Assembly: GCA_947500505.1 (NCBI GenBank)
Contig: CANMSL010000001.1
Location: 806,001 to 870,000, forward strand
Direction: 5' to 3'
Length of the DNA stretch: 64,000 bases
Source: an uncultured Aquimarina sp.
GTDB taxonomy: Bacteria > Bacteroidota > Bacteroidia > Flavobacteriales > Flavobacteriaceae
Part shown: in pieces, positions 28,324 to 37,770 of the stretch
Layout: every line of letters starts with the position of its first letter
How positions within the stretch are numbered: position 1 is the stretch's first letter
The notes under the pieces: model-generated
Database searches by the model: none
Told to the model about the DNA's origin: nothing
What the model saw: only the letters and a program-made list of their open reading frames with translations
Translations under genes and position numbers: made by a program

Positions 28324-29634
28324 ATGAAGATATCAGTAATAGGTACTGGCTATGTAGGGTTGGTAACAGGCACATGTTTGGCGGAGACGGGTAACGAAGT
28401 AGTTTGTGTTGACATAGATGCGCAAAAAGTAGAACTTATGCGTAGAGGAGAAGTTCCGATCTACGAGCCACATTTGGACGTATTATTTGATAGAAATATC
28501 AAAGCAGGCAGATTACAGTTTACTACTTCGCTAAAAGAAGGTGTAGATCACGGAGAAATCATTTTTCTGGCACTGCCAACGCCCGAGGATGAAGACGGTT
28601 CAGCAGACTTGTCTTACGTTTTAGGTGTTTCCGATGAAATAGGCAAAATTATTTCTGATTATAAGGTTATAGTTGATAAGAGTACAGTTCCTGTGGGTAC
28701 TGCAGAAAAGGTGAGTGCTGCGATATCCAAACACGCCCAATGTGATTTTGATGTAGTGTCTAATCCTGAATTTTTAAGGGAAGGCTTTGCAGTAGATGAT
28801 TTTCTAAAGCCAGAACGTATAGTAGTAGGATCTTCTTCTGACAGGGCTACAGAGCTTATGGAAAGGTTATACAAACCATATGTTAGATCAGGGAATCCGA
28901 TTATTATTATGGATGAAAAATCTGCAGAATTGACAAAGTATGCTGCGAATTCTTTTTTGGCTACTAAGATTACTTTTATGAATGAGATTGCTAATTATTG
29001 CGAAAAGGTAGGAGCAGATGTAGACAAAGTAAGAATAGGGATGGGTACAGATAGCAGGATTGGTAAGCGGTTTTTATTTCCCGGGATTGGTTATGGAGGT
29101 TCTTGTTTTCCTAAAGATGTTAAGGCATTGCATAAATCAGGAAAGGAAGATGATTATGATTTTCAAATTTTGGAATCGGTCATTAAGGTGAATAACAAGC
29201 AAAAAGTAGCATTGATTCCTAAGATTGTGGAGTATTTTAATAATAATCTTCAAGGAAAGACATTTGCCGTATGGGGACTTGCTTTTAAACCTGAAACGGA
29301 TGATATCAGAGAAGCCCCCGCATTGGATATAATCGAGAGCTTGTTGGATCAAGGTGCAGCTGTACAGGTGTTTGATCCTGAAGCTATGGATAATGTTGCT
29401 AAAAAGTACGGAGATACAATTACGTTCTCTAAGTCTATGTATGAGGCTTTGGAGGATGCAGATGCTTTGATTATCTGTACAGAGTGGAGCATATTTAGGA
29501 CACCGGATTTCGAAAGGATAAAGAATGATCTTATAAACCCTATTATTTTTGACGGGAGAAACTTATATGATCTTAAGGATATAGAAAATGAAGAAATCAC
29601 TTATTTTTCTATAGGTAGACAGGACATAAAATAA
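28324..29634 (+). CDS. ugd: UDP-glucose 6-dehydrogenase
   Basis: Oxidises UDP-glucose to UDP-glucuronate with NAD+. A 436-aa protein with [10 protein letters not shown] (7-16), [28 protein letters not shown] and the active-site [14 protein letters not shown] containing the catalytic Cys. It is preceded by a 183-base gap with no gene and no clear promoter, and is followed four bases later by the UDP-glucuronate decarboxylase gene. Together these make UDP-xylose. Confidence 0.95.
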   Translation: MKISVIGTGYVGLVTGTCLAETGNEVVCVDIDAQKVELMRRGEVPIYEPHLDVLFDRNIKAGRLQFTTSLKEGVDHGEIIFLALPTPEDEDGSADLSYVLGVSDEIGKIISDYKVIVDKSTVPVGTAEKVSAAISKHAQCDFDVVSNPEFLREGFAVDDFLKPERIVVGSSSDRATELMERLYKPYVRSGNPIIIMDEKSAELTKYAANSFLATKITFMNEIANYCEKVGADVDKVRIGMGTDSRIGKRFLFPGIGYGGSCFPKDVKALHKSGKEDDYDFQILESVIKVNNKQKVALIPKIVEYFNNNLQGKTFAVWGLAFKPETDDIREAPALDIIESLLDQGAAVQVFDPEAMDNVAKKYGDTITFSKSMYEALEDADALIICTEWSIFRTPDFERIKNDLINPIIFDGRNLYDLKDIENEEITYFSIGRQDIK

Positions 29635-29638
29635 TAAA

Positions 29639-30619
29639 ATGAAAAAAGTTCTAATTACAGGAGCAGCGGGTTTCTTGGGTTCACATCTTTGTGATCGGTT
29701 CATTAATGAAGGGTACCACGTTTTAGGTATGGATAACCTGATTACAGGTGATCTTAAGAATATTGAACATTTATTTAAACTAAAAAACTTCGAATTTTAT
29801 AATCACGATGTTTCAAAATTTGTGCACGTTCCTGGCGAATTAGATTATATATTGCATTTTGCATCTCCGGCTAGTCCGATAGATTATCTCAAAATACCAA
29901 TTCAAACATTAAAGGTGGGATCCTTAGGAACTCATAATCTTTTGGGATTAGCAAAAGAAAAGAATGCAAGAATTTTGATTGCTTCTACAAGTGAAGTGTA
30001 TGGAGATCCCCTGGTTCACCCTCAAACTGAAGATTATTATGGAAACGTAAATACTATTGGTCCTCGTGGCGTGTATGATGAGGCTAAAAGATTTCAGGAA
30101 TCTATAACAATGGCTTATCATACATATCATAAGATAGAAACCCGGATCGTGCGTATTTTTAACACATACGGGCCCAGAATGCGACTAAATGATGGAAGGG
30201 TAGTGCCTGCTTTTATCGGGCAAGCTTTGAGAGGAGAAGATCTTACGGTTTTTGGAGACGGTTCTCAAACGCGTTCTTTTTGCTACGTAGATGATCTTAT
30301 TGAAGGTATTTACCAATTGTTATTTAGCGACTATGTATATCCTGTTAATATTGGAAACCCTAATGAGATTACTATTAGGGATTTTGCAGAGGAAATTATA
30401 AAACTAACAGGAACCGATCAGAAAGTAATTTATAAACCGCTTCCGGTTAATGATCCATTACAAAGACAACCGGATATCACGAGAGCCAGAGAAATTTTAG
30501 GATGGCAGCCAAAAATTGGTAGATCAGAAGGAATGAAAAATACCTTAGAGTATTTTAAGGGCTTGTCTAAGGAAGAATTATATAGAAGTGAACATAAAGA
30601 TTTTTCATCTTATTCCTAA
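29639..30619 (+). CDS. UDP-glucuronate decarboxylase (UDP-xylose synthase)
   Basis: Converts UDP-glucuronate to UDP-xylose. A 326-aa extended SDR with [14 protein letters not shown] (8-21), [14 protein letters not shown], the family-specific [34 protein letters not shown] and [19 protein letters not shown]. The catalytic Tyr and Lys are in YDEAKRFQE. These segments are nearly invariant in UXS proteins. It directly follows ugd, so UDP-xylose or its precursor should be a building block of the glycan. Confidence 0.93.
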   Translation: MKKVLITGAAGFLGSHLCDRFINEGYHVLGMDNLITGDLKNIEHLFKLKNFEFYNHDVSKFVHVPGELDYILHFASPASPIDYLKIPIQTLKVGSLGTHNLLGLAKEKNARILIASTSEVYGDPLVHPQTEDYYGNVNTIGPRGVYDEAKRFQESITMAYHTYHKIETRIVRIFNTYGPRMRLNDGRVVPAFIGQALRGEDLTVFGDGSQTRSFCYVDDLIEGIYQLLFSDYVYPVNIGNPNEITIRDFAEEIIKLTGTDQKVIYKPLPVNDPLQRQPDITRAREILGWQPKIGRSEGMKNTLEYFKGLSKEELYRSEHKDFSSYS

Positions 30620-30625
30620 AAGATA

Positions 30626-31978
30626 ATGCATCATAAAAGAGGTGGATATTCCTATTTAATCAGGCCAATACTTATTGTAATTGATCTGGTTATTTTAATT
30701 ACCTCTTCTTTTTATTTTCTAGCGAATATCGTTTCTTATCAACTTTATGTATTTCTAACGAGTATTTGGTTAGTTTCGGCCTATTTACTTAACTTTTATG
30801 AAGTATATCGCTTTACCAAAATAATTACGATTATTTCCCTGTTGATCCGGCAAGGGTTATTAATTTTAATTCTGTTATACGCATATTTTGGTGTACTTAA
30901 AATAAATTTCTTTTCTGTAAAAGACACCTTTTATTTTATCGTGTTATCAATATCCTCCATTGGTGTTGTAAAAATAATTACATATTACGCGCTAAGAAGA
31001 TATCGTTCATATCTGGGTGGAAATAACAGGAGAGTAATTATTATTGGAAATAATAAAAGTGCACGAAGACTTAAAACCTTTTTTGAGAAGCGAAAGGATT
31101 TAGGATATAACATATTAGAAGTATTTTCTGATGAACTTCCTACAAAAATAAAGGATAGTTTTGAGTTTTTAGAAAAAGAGGATGTAGATGAAATTTATTG
31201 TTCTATAGATGAGATCTCTGATGAAATAATTAATGAATATGTAAAATACGCAGATAAAAATTATAGTGTTCTTAAATTTATACCTAGTTCTCAACGAATT
31301 TTTTCAAAAAGACTCAAAACAGATTATTATGAGTATCTACCCGTATTGTCGATTCCGGAAGTTTCACTAAATAGCGCTACAAATAGAGCAATTAAAAGAG
31401 GTTTTGACATTGTGTTTTCTTTGCTCGTTATTATTCTTATTCTCTCTTGGCTGATTCCATTATTATATATTCTGATTAAATTAGAATCTCGTGGTCCTTT
31501 GATCTATAGTCACCGACGAAATGGAATCAATTATAAGGAGTTTGTCTGTTACAAATTTAGATCCCTGAGAGATGAAAACTTTTCTGACCTGATTCAGGTT
31601 AAGAAAGAAGATCAAAGAGTTACCAGAATAGGACGGTTTATAAGGCGTACTAGTATAGATGAGCTGCCTCAATTCTTTAATGTGCTTTTTGGAGACATGT
31701 CTGTTGTTGGCCCTAGACCACATATGATCTCTTATACAAGGGATTACGGTAAAAGAATAGATAAGTATAATTTTGTTTTTCGTCATTCGGTAAAACCAGG
31801 AATAACAGGAATGGCTCAGGTAAAAGGATATAGAGGAGAAGTAGAAAACGATGAGGATATTGTGAATCGTATCAAATATGATATTTTTTATATAGAAAAT
31901 TGGTCTCTATTATTAGACTCCAAAATCATAATCGATACTATCCTAAATGTAATCAAAGGACAAGAAAAAGCGTACTAG
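30626..31978 (+). CDS. WcaJ-like undecaprenyl-phosphate sugar phosphotransferase (copy 2)
   Basis: A 450-aa protein closely similar in layout to the one at 26797: four N-terminal helices, a nucleotide-binding-like middle (RVIIIGNNKSARRL), one hydrophobic segment near 255-280, and a catalytic domain with KFRSL, IRRTSIDELPQFFNVL, MSVVGPRPH and KPGITGMAQVKG. The two presumably arose by duplication and share the ending (I/V)xKG(E/Q)EKAY. It begins seven bases after the UDP-xylose synthase gene. It could act on a different sugar than copy 1. Confidence 0.9.
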   Translation: MHHKRGGYSYLIRPILIVIDLVILITSSFYFLANIVSYQLYVFLTSIWLVSAYLLNFYEVYRFTKIITIISLLIRQGLLILILLYAYFGVLKINFFSVKDTFYFIVLSISSIGVVKIITYYALRRYRSYLGGNNRRVIIIGNNKSARRLKTFFEKRKDLGYNILEVFSDELPTKIKDSFEFLEKEDVDEIYCSIDEISDEIINEYVKYADKNYSVLKFIPSSQRIFSKRLKTDYYEYLPVLSIPEVSLNSATNRAIKRGFDIVFSLLVIILILSWLIPLLYILIKLESRGPLIYSHRRNGINYKEFVCYKFRSLRDENFSDLIQVKKEDQRVTRIGRFIRRTSIDELPQFFNVLFGDMSVVGPRPHMISYTRDYGKRIDKYNFVFRHSVKPGITGMAQVKGYRGEVENDEDIVNRIKYDIFYIENWSLLLDSKIIIDTILNVIKGQEKAY

Positions 31979-32089
31979 AAAAGACCTGAAGTTGTATGAA
32001 TAGATGGAATAAAAGGTAAGTTATCCTTCTTTATTATAAGATTCATTAATATGTATAGATAGAATTCTTAGGAGATAAAATTAAAATAA

Positions 32090-33385
32090 GTGATTAAAAG
32101 TAAATATATAACGGAGCTTTCTGAAATGTTTTATAAACACGATGATAATTTAATACTTTCCCTTTTCTGGAATAGCCTGTATATAGCTTTTCTTTTATTG
32201 CCGTTAGGAATTAATCTTCCCACACCATTTTTTATAGTTTCTATTGTTCTTGGTTTGATTAATATTTTTAAATCAGGTAAGAAATTCGATCTGGATAATA
32301 AAATAGTTTTATTATTTCCTTTATATTTTATCATAATGTCCGCTAGTTTGCTGTATACGGATAATGTTACCGATGGATTTAATTTAATACAGCGATCTCT
32401 ATCATTACTTTTATTTCCCCTGATTTTTCTTTTTGTTAAGGAAGATGCGTCGACGGTAAGAAAATTGTTTGATTTTTTACTTCTCGGATTAATAATTTCG
32501 TTTTTCGTTAACTTTTCATTTGCAATCTATAATTCATTTTCGTTCATACAGGAAGAGTTTTCTTTTGAAATTTCAATAGAAAATTTCACCAGTTTTTTGG
32601 ATGCGCTCATCAATGGATGGAATTATTTTATAGGGGATGAGTTTTCTAAGCTAATCAACCCTAGTTATCTGTCACTGTATATATTATTAGTTTTAAGTTA
32701 TTATCTAAAAAAAAATATAGATACAAAACTAAGATTACTAATCGTCATAATTTTATTTCTGTACTTGTATCTGTTAGCATCTATAGCCGCTTATATGATG
32801 TTAATAATTATGTCTTTGCTGTTGATTTTTAGCATTTCGAATACAAGTAAAAGACACTTAATGATTCTTATGTTTCTTTTAGGGCTTATTGTTTTTTTAA
32901 ATAACCCACGTGTTTTTGAGTTTTATTCAAAAGTTAGAGATTTAGGGAGCCCTATTGAATATGATAATTCTACCTCCGAAAAAGCACGTTTATTATCCTG
33001 GGATGCAAGTATAAGATTGATTAAAGAAGCACCTTTATTAGGATATGGAATTGGGGATGCTAATGATGTTTTAATTAAGAAATACAAAGAATTGGGATAT
33101 ACTTATAACTATGAAAATGAGTACAATGCCCACAATCAATTTCTCCAAATATTTCTTCAGACAGGTGTTCTGGGATTCATCGTTTTAGTAATGATATTTA
33201 TATTATTAGCCATACGTATGAGAAGAAGTCGAAATGAGTTTTCTGTTTTTTTGATTCTATTTATTTCACTTATGTTCGAATCAATGCTGGTAAGGTTTAA
33301 TGGGATTGTATTTTTCTCTATTGTTATTCCGTTGTTACTCAAAAAACGAAGTATTTTAAGCAGTAGAATTATACGCAATGTATAG
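32090..33385 (+). CDS. O-antigen ligase/polymerase family membrane protein
   Basis: A 431-aa polytopic protein. The Wzy_C signature is NAHNQFLQIFLQTGVLGF, preceded by GYGIGDANDVLIKKY. The segment YTDNVTDGFNLIQRSLSLLLFP matches the equivalent loop in the proteins at 5205 and 24187. The start is GTG at 32090. It closes the glycan locus; a 115-base gap then precedes purD. Ligase and polymerase cannot be told apart. Confidence 0.8.
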   Translation: MIKSKYITELSEMFYKHDDNLILSLFWNSLYIAFLLLPLGINLPTPFFIVSIVLGLINIFKSGKKFDLDNKIVLLFPLYFIIMSASLLYTDNVTDGFNLIQRSLSLLLFPLIFLFVKEDASTVRKLFDFLLLGLIISFFVNFSFAIYNSFSFIQEEFSFEISIENFTSFLDALINGWNYFIGDEFSKLINPSYLSLYILLVLSYYLKKNIDTKLRLLIVIILFLYLYLLASIAAYMMLIIMSLLLIFSISNTSKRHLMILMFLLGLIVFLNNPRVFEFYSKVRDLGSPIEYDNSTSEKARLLSWDASIRLIKEAPLLGYGIGDANDVLIKKYKELGYTYNYENEYNAHNQFLQIFLQTGVLGFIVLVMIFILLAIRMRRSRNEFSVFLILFISLMFESMLVRFNGIVFFSIVIPLLLKKRSILSSRIIRNV

Positions 33386-33454
33386 ATATTCATGAATATT
33401 TTGAAATAAACAAAATAGATATCAAAATTATTAGCTAGAAATATGGTAAAGAGC

Positions 33455-33462
33455 TATTTTTG
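33455..33462 (+). promoter_or_regulatory. Bacteroidota -7 promoter element (TATTTTTG) of purD
   Basis: An exact TAnnTTTG match 39 bases before the purD ATG. No clear TTTG -33 box was found at the expected distance. It marks the likely end of the glycan transcription unit. Confidence 0.55.
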
Positions 33463-33500
33463 AATGCTTAAAAATTAGCCGTTAAACAACCGTCAAAAAA

Positions 33501-34772
33501 ATGAATATCTTAGTATTAGGATCCGGAGGAAGAGAACATACTTTCGCTTATAAGATTGTCCAAAGTAGTTTATGCAAAAAATTATTTGTTGCACCAGGAA
33601 ATGCAGGAACAGCAAAAATTGCTACAAATGTTGCTATATCAGTTACTGATTTTGCAGCAATAAAAGAACTGGTAATAAATGAAAAGATAGAAATGGTTGT
33701 CGTAGGGCCAGAAGATCCTCTTGTTCAGGGTATAACTGATTTTTTTGCAGGGGATAATGATCTTAAGAATGTTGCTGTTATAGGACCTTCACAAGAAGGA
33801 GCGAGATTAGAAGGAAGTAAGGAGTATGCAAAAGAATTCTTATTCAGACACAATATACCTACTGCCTCATATCAAAGTTTTACAGAAAGTACCGTTAACG
33901 AAGGAAAGCAATTTTTGGAAACTCTTAATGCTCCATATGTACTAAAAGCGGATGGTCTTGCTGCTGGAAAAGGAGTTTTAATTCTCCAGGATATTGAAGA
34001 AGCCAAAACTGAGTTGGAAAATATGCTGACGAATAAAAAGTTTGGTTCGGCCAGTGAAAAAGTGGTTGTTGAAGAGTTTCTGGATGGAATAGAATTAAGT
34101 GTTTTTGTACTTACTGATGGTAAAAATTATGTAACGCTGCCAACCGCTAAGGATTACAAACGAATAGGAGAAGGAGATAAAGGGCTCAATACTGGAGGAA
34201 TGGGAGCGATTTCACCAGTTCCTTTTGCAGATGATGACTTTATGAATAAGATCGAGGAACAGATTATTAAACCTACAGTTCAGGGTCTTGCAAGAGAAGA
34301 TATAGATTATAAAGGCTTTATTTTTATCGGACTGATTAAAGTAGGAGATGATCCAAAGGTGATAGAATATAATGTACGAATGGGAGATCCCGAAACTGAG
34401 GTAGTTTTACCAAGAGTGAAAACCGATTTAGTTTCACTTTTTAAACACGTATCTGACCAAACATTAAATGAAATAAATATCGAAATAGACCCCAGAAGTG
34501 CAACTACCGTTATGACAGTTTCCGGAGGATATCCTGAAGCTTATGAAAAAGGTAAAGAAATCACCGGTATTGAGCTAATATCAGACTCAATTGTATTTCA
34601 CGCTGGAACAAAGATGGAGCATGATAAAATTGTTACTAATGGAGGTAGAGTTATCGCCGTAACCTCATTTGATGATGATTTTAGAAAAGCATTAGTGAAA
34701 TCCTATAATAGCATAGAAAAGCTATATTTTGATAAAATGTATTATCGAAAAGATCTTGGATTTGATTTGTAA
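33501..34772 (+). CDS. purD: Phosphoribosylamine--glycine ligase
   Basis: Joins glycine to phosphoribosylamine with ATP, the second step of purine synthesis; cytosolic. A 423-aa ATP-grasp enzyme. Motifs are VLGSGGREHTFAYKI (4-18), FVAPGNAGT, VGPEDPLVQGI, PYVLKADGLAAGKGV and NVRMGDPETEVVLPR. The length and all domains are normal. It has its own -7 promoter element at 33455-33462 and ends at a strong terminator at 34793-34826, so it is a separate unit. Confidence 0.96.
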   Translation: MNILVLGSGGREHTFAYKIVQSSLCKKLFVAPGNAGTAKIATNVAISVTDFAAIKELVINEKIEMVVVGPEDPLVQGITDFFAGDNDLKNVAVIGPSQEGARLEGSKEYAKEFLFRHNIPTASYQSFTESTVNEGKQFLETLNAPYVLKADGLAAGKGVLILQDIEEAKTELENMLTNKKFGSASEKVVVEEFLDGIELSVFVLTDGKNYVTLPTAKDYKRIGEGDKGLNTGGMGAISPVPFADDDFMNKIEEQIIKPTVQGLAREDIDYKGFIFIGLIKVGDDPKVIEYNVRMGDPETEVVLPRVKTDLVSLFKHVSDQTLNEINIEIDPRSATTVMTVSGGYPEAYEKGKEITGIELISDSIVFHAGTKMEHDKIVTNGGRVIAVTSFDDDFRKALVKSYNSIEKLYFDKMYYRKDLGFDL

Positions 34773-34792
34773 AAATTAAATAAAGCAAACTA

Positions 34793-34826
34793 AAAAAGCT
34801 CATTGTTACATAACAATGAGCTTTTT
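34793..34826. terminator. Bidirectional terminator between purD and the DUF6341 gene
   Basis: A perfect inverted repeat with arms AAAAAGCTCATTGTTA (34793-34808) and TAACAATGAGCTTTTT (34811-34826). A-run on the left and T-run on the right serve both strands, matching the convergent genes purD and the minus-strand gene ending at 34846. Confidence 0.9.
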
Positions 34827-34845
34827 CAATAAATATTTTGATGAC

Positions 34846-35076
34846 TTAATCTAGAAAAGAATGAGCTTTTGGGTCTCTGTCCTCTTCGTTATTGTCATTA
34901 AACTTCTTCAACTCTTTCATCCAATAGAAAAAAGCCACAAAACCAATAAGCATAAATAACCAATTAACAATATTGGCGGCTGTCCAGTTTTCTAATTCCA
35001 GAGCTCTAAGACTATCTAGTGGAGCAAAAAGAACATCGACAAATAGCGACTCAATGGCTTCAAAAAAATCTTTCAT
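34846..35076 (-). CDS. Small membrane protein, DUF6341 family
   Basis: A 76-aa protein with one hydrophobic helix (about residues 33-51, including WLFMLIGFVAFFYWMKEL) and an acidic tail NNEEDRDPKAHSFLD. The sequence MKDFFEAIESLFVDVLFAPLDSLR is split over residues 1-24 and belongs to a small conserved Flavobacteriia family (DUF6341, from memory). Function is unknown. A TATTTTTG element lies on the same strand at 35169-35176, and it shares a terminator with purD. Confidence 0.75.
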   Translation of the reverse strand: MKDFFEAIESLFVDVLFAPLDSLRALELENWTAANIVNWLFMLIGFVAFFYWMKELKKFNDNNEEDRDPKAHSFLD

Positions 35077-35168
35077 AATACCTTTTTCATTTTCTTTATA
35101 AAAAGCAACTAAAAACTTTTTATAAATTAGTTATATTATAATTAAAAACAGTGATATATTGTTTGACG

Positions 35169-35176
35169 CAAAAATA
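35169..35176 (-). promoter_or_regulatory. Bacteroidota -7 promoter element, minus strand (TATTTTTG)
   Basis: On the minus strand this reads TATTTTTG followed by C, an exact TAnnTTTG match, about 93 bases upstream of the DUF6341 start at 35076. It lies in the 112-base divergent gap shared with the DUF6427 gene. Confidence 0.5.
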
Positions 35177-35188
35177 TAAAAAATAGTA

Positions 35189-36109
35189 GTGTTATCAAGC
35201 TTTTTTAGTAAATCAAAACCGATTAATTTTATAATCATTGCGATATATATGTTCGTGCTTTATACAATAGCGCACTACAAAAATGGTTTTAACATCGATT
35301 ATAGTTCAATTCTTGTGTTTTTTGGTGGGTTGATAGTCTACATTTTGACTATGTTATTATTAAATCTAATTATTCAACAAAATGACCTTACCCAAAAAAG
35401 TACACATACTATATTATTATTTGCTTTTCTGACTGCTGTTATACCTAATTCATTTACTAACACAACCGTTTTATTGTCTAATCTATTTATTGTTTTAGGA
35501 ATAAGAAACGTATTGAATCTCAGAAATGGCAAGTACATCAAGTCTAATATTTTAGACGCTTCTTTATACATCGGATTGGCTTCTTTGGCTTATTTCTGGA
35601 GTATTAGCTTTATCCTTATAGTATACTTAGGAGTTTTATATTTTGAACCGAAAAATTATAGAAACTGGATTATTCCTATAATCGGATTATTAATGGTTTA
35701 TGTATTATCCAATTGTTTCACATTGCTTTTTTATGATTTATTTTTTATATCTACGAATTACATAAAACCAATATCGTTTTCTTTTGAAGCATACGTTAAC
35801 AAAGGAGGAATATTTTCGATTGGAGTTTTAACCATATGTACCTTATTTTTCTTAACGGTATACTTAATAAAATACAACAGAAAGCCTACTAAGTCAAAAC
35901 CCGTTCTAGGACTTATTATTGCTCAATTATTGGTTGCTTTGGGTATAGTGTTGATTGTTTCTGATAAAAATACAGCAGAAATGATTTTTATAGCTTCACC
36001 ACTAGCAATTATAGGTACTACGTATCTGGAAATGGGTCATGGTAAGTTGATACAAGAAATAAATCTCTGGGTATTTTTAGCATTACCTTTTATGATATTT
36101 TTATTTTGA
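35189..36109 (+). CDS. Multi-pass membrane protein, DUF6427 family
   Basis: A 306-aa protein with about nine hydrophobic helices and the opening LSSFFSKSKPINFIIIAIYMF, split by short polar turns. It resembles a conserved flavobacterial family (DUF6427, from memory) that is found beside DUF6341. Function is unknown. The start is GTG at 35189, since the N-terminus up to FFSKSKPINF matches expected family length. Its stop overlaps the start of the next gene (TTG at 36106) by four bases. Confidence 0.7.
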   Translation: MLSSFFSKSKPINFIIIAIYMFVLYTIAHYKNGFNIDYSSILVFFGGLIVYILTMLLLNLIIQQNDLTQKSTHTILLFAFLTAVIPNSFTNTTVLLSNLFIVLGIRNVLNLRNGKYIKSNILDASLYIGLASLAYFWSISFILIVYLGVLYFEPKNYRNWIIPIIGLLMVYVLSNCFTLLFYDLFFISTNYIKPISFSFEAYVNKGGIFSIGVLTICTLFFLTVYLIKYNRKPTKSKPVLGLIIAQLLVALGIVLIVSDKNTAEMIFIASPLAIIGTTYLEMGHGKLIQEINLWVFLALPFMIFLF

Positions 36110-36750
36110 TCACACCTTATTTAGCTACCATAGAGTCAGAACTTCAGTATCGGTTATCATATAAATACATATGGTTTAGAAAACAGAATGATCTATGGGA
36201 TGGTTATAGTAACTTCATTTATACCACAGTAGAATGGAATGATCTGATTCCTAAAATTTCCAAAACTGTTTCAAAATTCGGATTGAATAAAGAAGAGTTC
36301 TTTTACTATGCAATTAATAGATGGTATAACTATTGGAGTGCTTTGGCAATAGAGCTGATCTTTTCAGATTTGGATGGTGTGATACCAGAGAAAAATAAAA
36401 AAAATAGACTAGTGGATTTTTCTATATTCGGAGAAAAGTTTGATCACAAAACAAGCGTTTTTCCCAAAGGTTTTGAAAAATCCTTGGCATATGCGCAGAA
36501 GCACCCTGAAGAGTTATTATACTGGTTGTATGCAAATCAAAGTCAAGAACAAAGAAAACACCTTGAAAACAGGATGTTTGTGATTGTATATGCTAAGGAT
36601 GGAGCACATTGGAAATTAAAGGCACAAATTTCGTGGCTTAAGGATATTATTTCAACATATGTTGCTACATTTGACGACTCAAAATTATTCAGATTACAAT
36701 TACAGCCTTATAAAGTTACCAAGGCAGGATTGATATGGGCTGTAAAATAG
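36106..36750 (+). CDS. Conserved protein with possible PD-(D/E)xK nuclease core
   Basis: A 214-aa soluble protein, start TTG at 36106, overlapping the upstream stop as TTGA. I do not recognise the family. The pattern NRLVDFSIFGEKFDHKTS offers Asp104 and Asp113-x-Lys115, and Glu83 sits in the preceding helix (ALAIELIFSD). This is the spacing expected of a PD-(D/E)xK nuclease fold. It is followed 22 bases later by a DNA adenine methyltransferase, as in type II restriction systems. The nuclease idea is inference; it could equally be a housekeeping protein, because the pair sits in a conserved-looking gene row. Confidence 0.55.
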   Translation: MITPYLATIESELQYRLSYKYIWFRKQNDLWDGYSNFIYTTVEWNDLIPKISKTVSKFGLNKEEFFYYAINRWYNYWSALAIELIFSDLDGVIPEKNKKNRLVDFSIFGEKFDHKTSVFPKGFEKSLAYAQKHPEELLYWLYANQSQEQRKHLENRMFVIVYAKDGAHWKLKAQISWLKDIISTYVATFDDSKLFRLQLQPYKVTKAGLIWAVK

Positions 36751-36772
36751 AAGTATATCGGTTGTGTAGAAA

Positions 36773-37765
36773 ATGAATTATATAGGATCAAAATATAAAT
36801 TATCTGATTTCATCAAAACTTCTGTACAGACTATTGTAGGTGATTCTTTGAAAGATAAAGTGTTTTGTGATCTTTTTGCAGGAACAGGTATCGTAGGCAG
36901 AAATTTTAAAACTTCCGTAAAACAAGTAATAGCTAATGACCTGGAATACTATAGTTATGTTTTAAATCGAAATTATATTGGCAATCACCTGCCGGTTGAA
37001 TTTTCCGGATATATTACAAAATTAAATCTGTTAGAAGGAATAGAAGGGTTTGTCTACAAGAACTATTGTTTAGGAGGTTCCAACCGTCAGTATTTTAGTA
37101 ATCAAAATGGTCTTAAAATTGACGCTGCAAGATTACAGATAGAAAAATGGAAAGTATCTGATGAAATTGATGAAAATATGTATTATTTTTTACTGGCTTC
37201 GTTATTAGAAAGTGCAGATAAAGTTGCTAATACAGCTTCGGTTTATGGCGCATACCTGAAAAAATTAAAAAAAACGGCACAGAAAGAATTAAAAATAGTT
37301 CCGGCTAATTTTGAAACTACGACAAACCAACATAAAGTGTATAACCAGGATAGTAACACATTGATTCATATAATTGAGGGAGATATATTATATCTGGACC
37401 CACCTTATAACGCCAGGCAATATGGAGCCAATTATCATATGCTGAATACTATTGCAAAATATGATACCTTTGTACCTGCCGGAAAAACAGGCTTACGACC
37501 GTACGAAAGATCTGATTATTGTAAAAAAGGAGAAGTGACATCAGTTTTTGAAGAATTAGTCAAAAATGCAAAATTCAACTACATTTTTCTGAGTTATAAT
37601 AACGAAGGTTTAATGAAAGAAGAAGAAATAAGACAAATAATGAAACGTTATGGAAGGTATGATTTGGTGACCACCGCATATCAAAGATTTAAGGCGGATA
37701 AAACTGAAAACAGAAACCATAAAGCGAACGCAACAACAGAATATTTACACATCTTAGAAAAATAA
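36773..37765 (+). CDS. DNA adenine (N6) methyltransferase, D12/Dam-like
   Basis: A 330-aa class alpha N6-adenine methyltransferase. MNYIGSKYKL opens the protein, DLFAGTGIVG (33-42) is the SAM motif, and LYLDPPYN (206-213) is the catalytic DPPY motif. A late YLSYNNEG-type segment (IFLSYNNEGLM) fits the family. The target site cannot be read from sequence. It follows the possible nuclease gene and precedes DUF4254 by five bases, so it is part of the same transcription unit. Confidence 0.85.
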   Translation: MNYIGSKYKLSDFIKTSVQTIVGDSLKDKVFCDLFAGTGIVGRNFKTSVKQVIANDLEYYSYVLNRNYIGNHLPVEFSGYITKLNLLEGIEGFVYKNYCLGGSNRQYFSNQNGLKIDAARLQIEKWKVSDEIDENMYYFLLASLLESADKVANTASVYGAYLKKLKKTAQKELKIVPANFETTTNQHKVYNQDSNTLIHIIEGDILYLDPPYNARQYGANYHMLNTIAKYDTFVPAGKTGLRPYERSDYCKKGEVTSVFEELVKNAKFNYIFLSYNNEGLMKEEEIRQIMKRYGRYDLVTTAYQRFKADKTENRNHKANATTEYLHILEK

Positions 37766-37770
37766 AAGCA

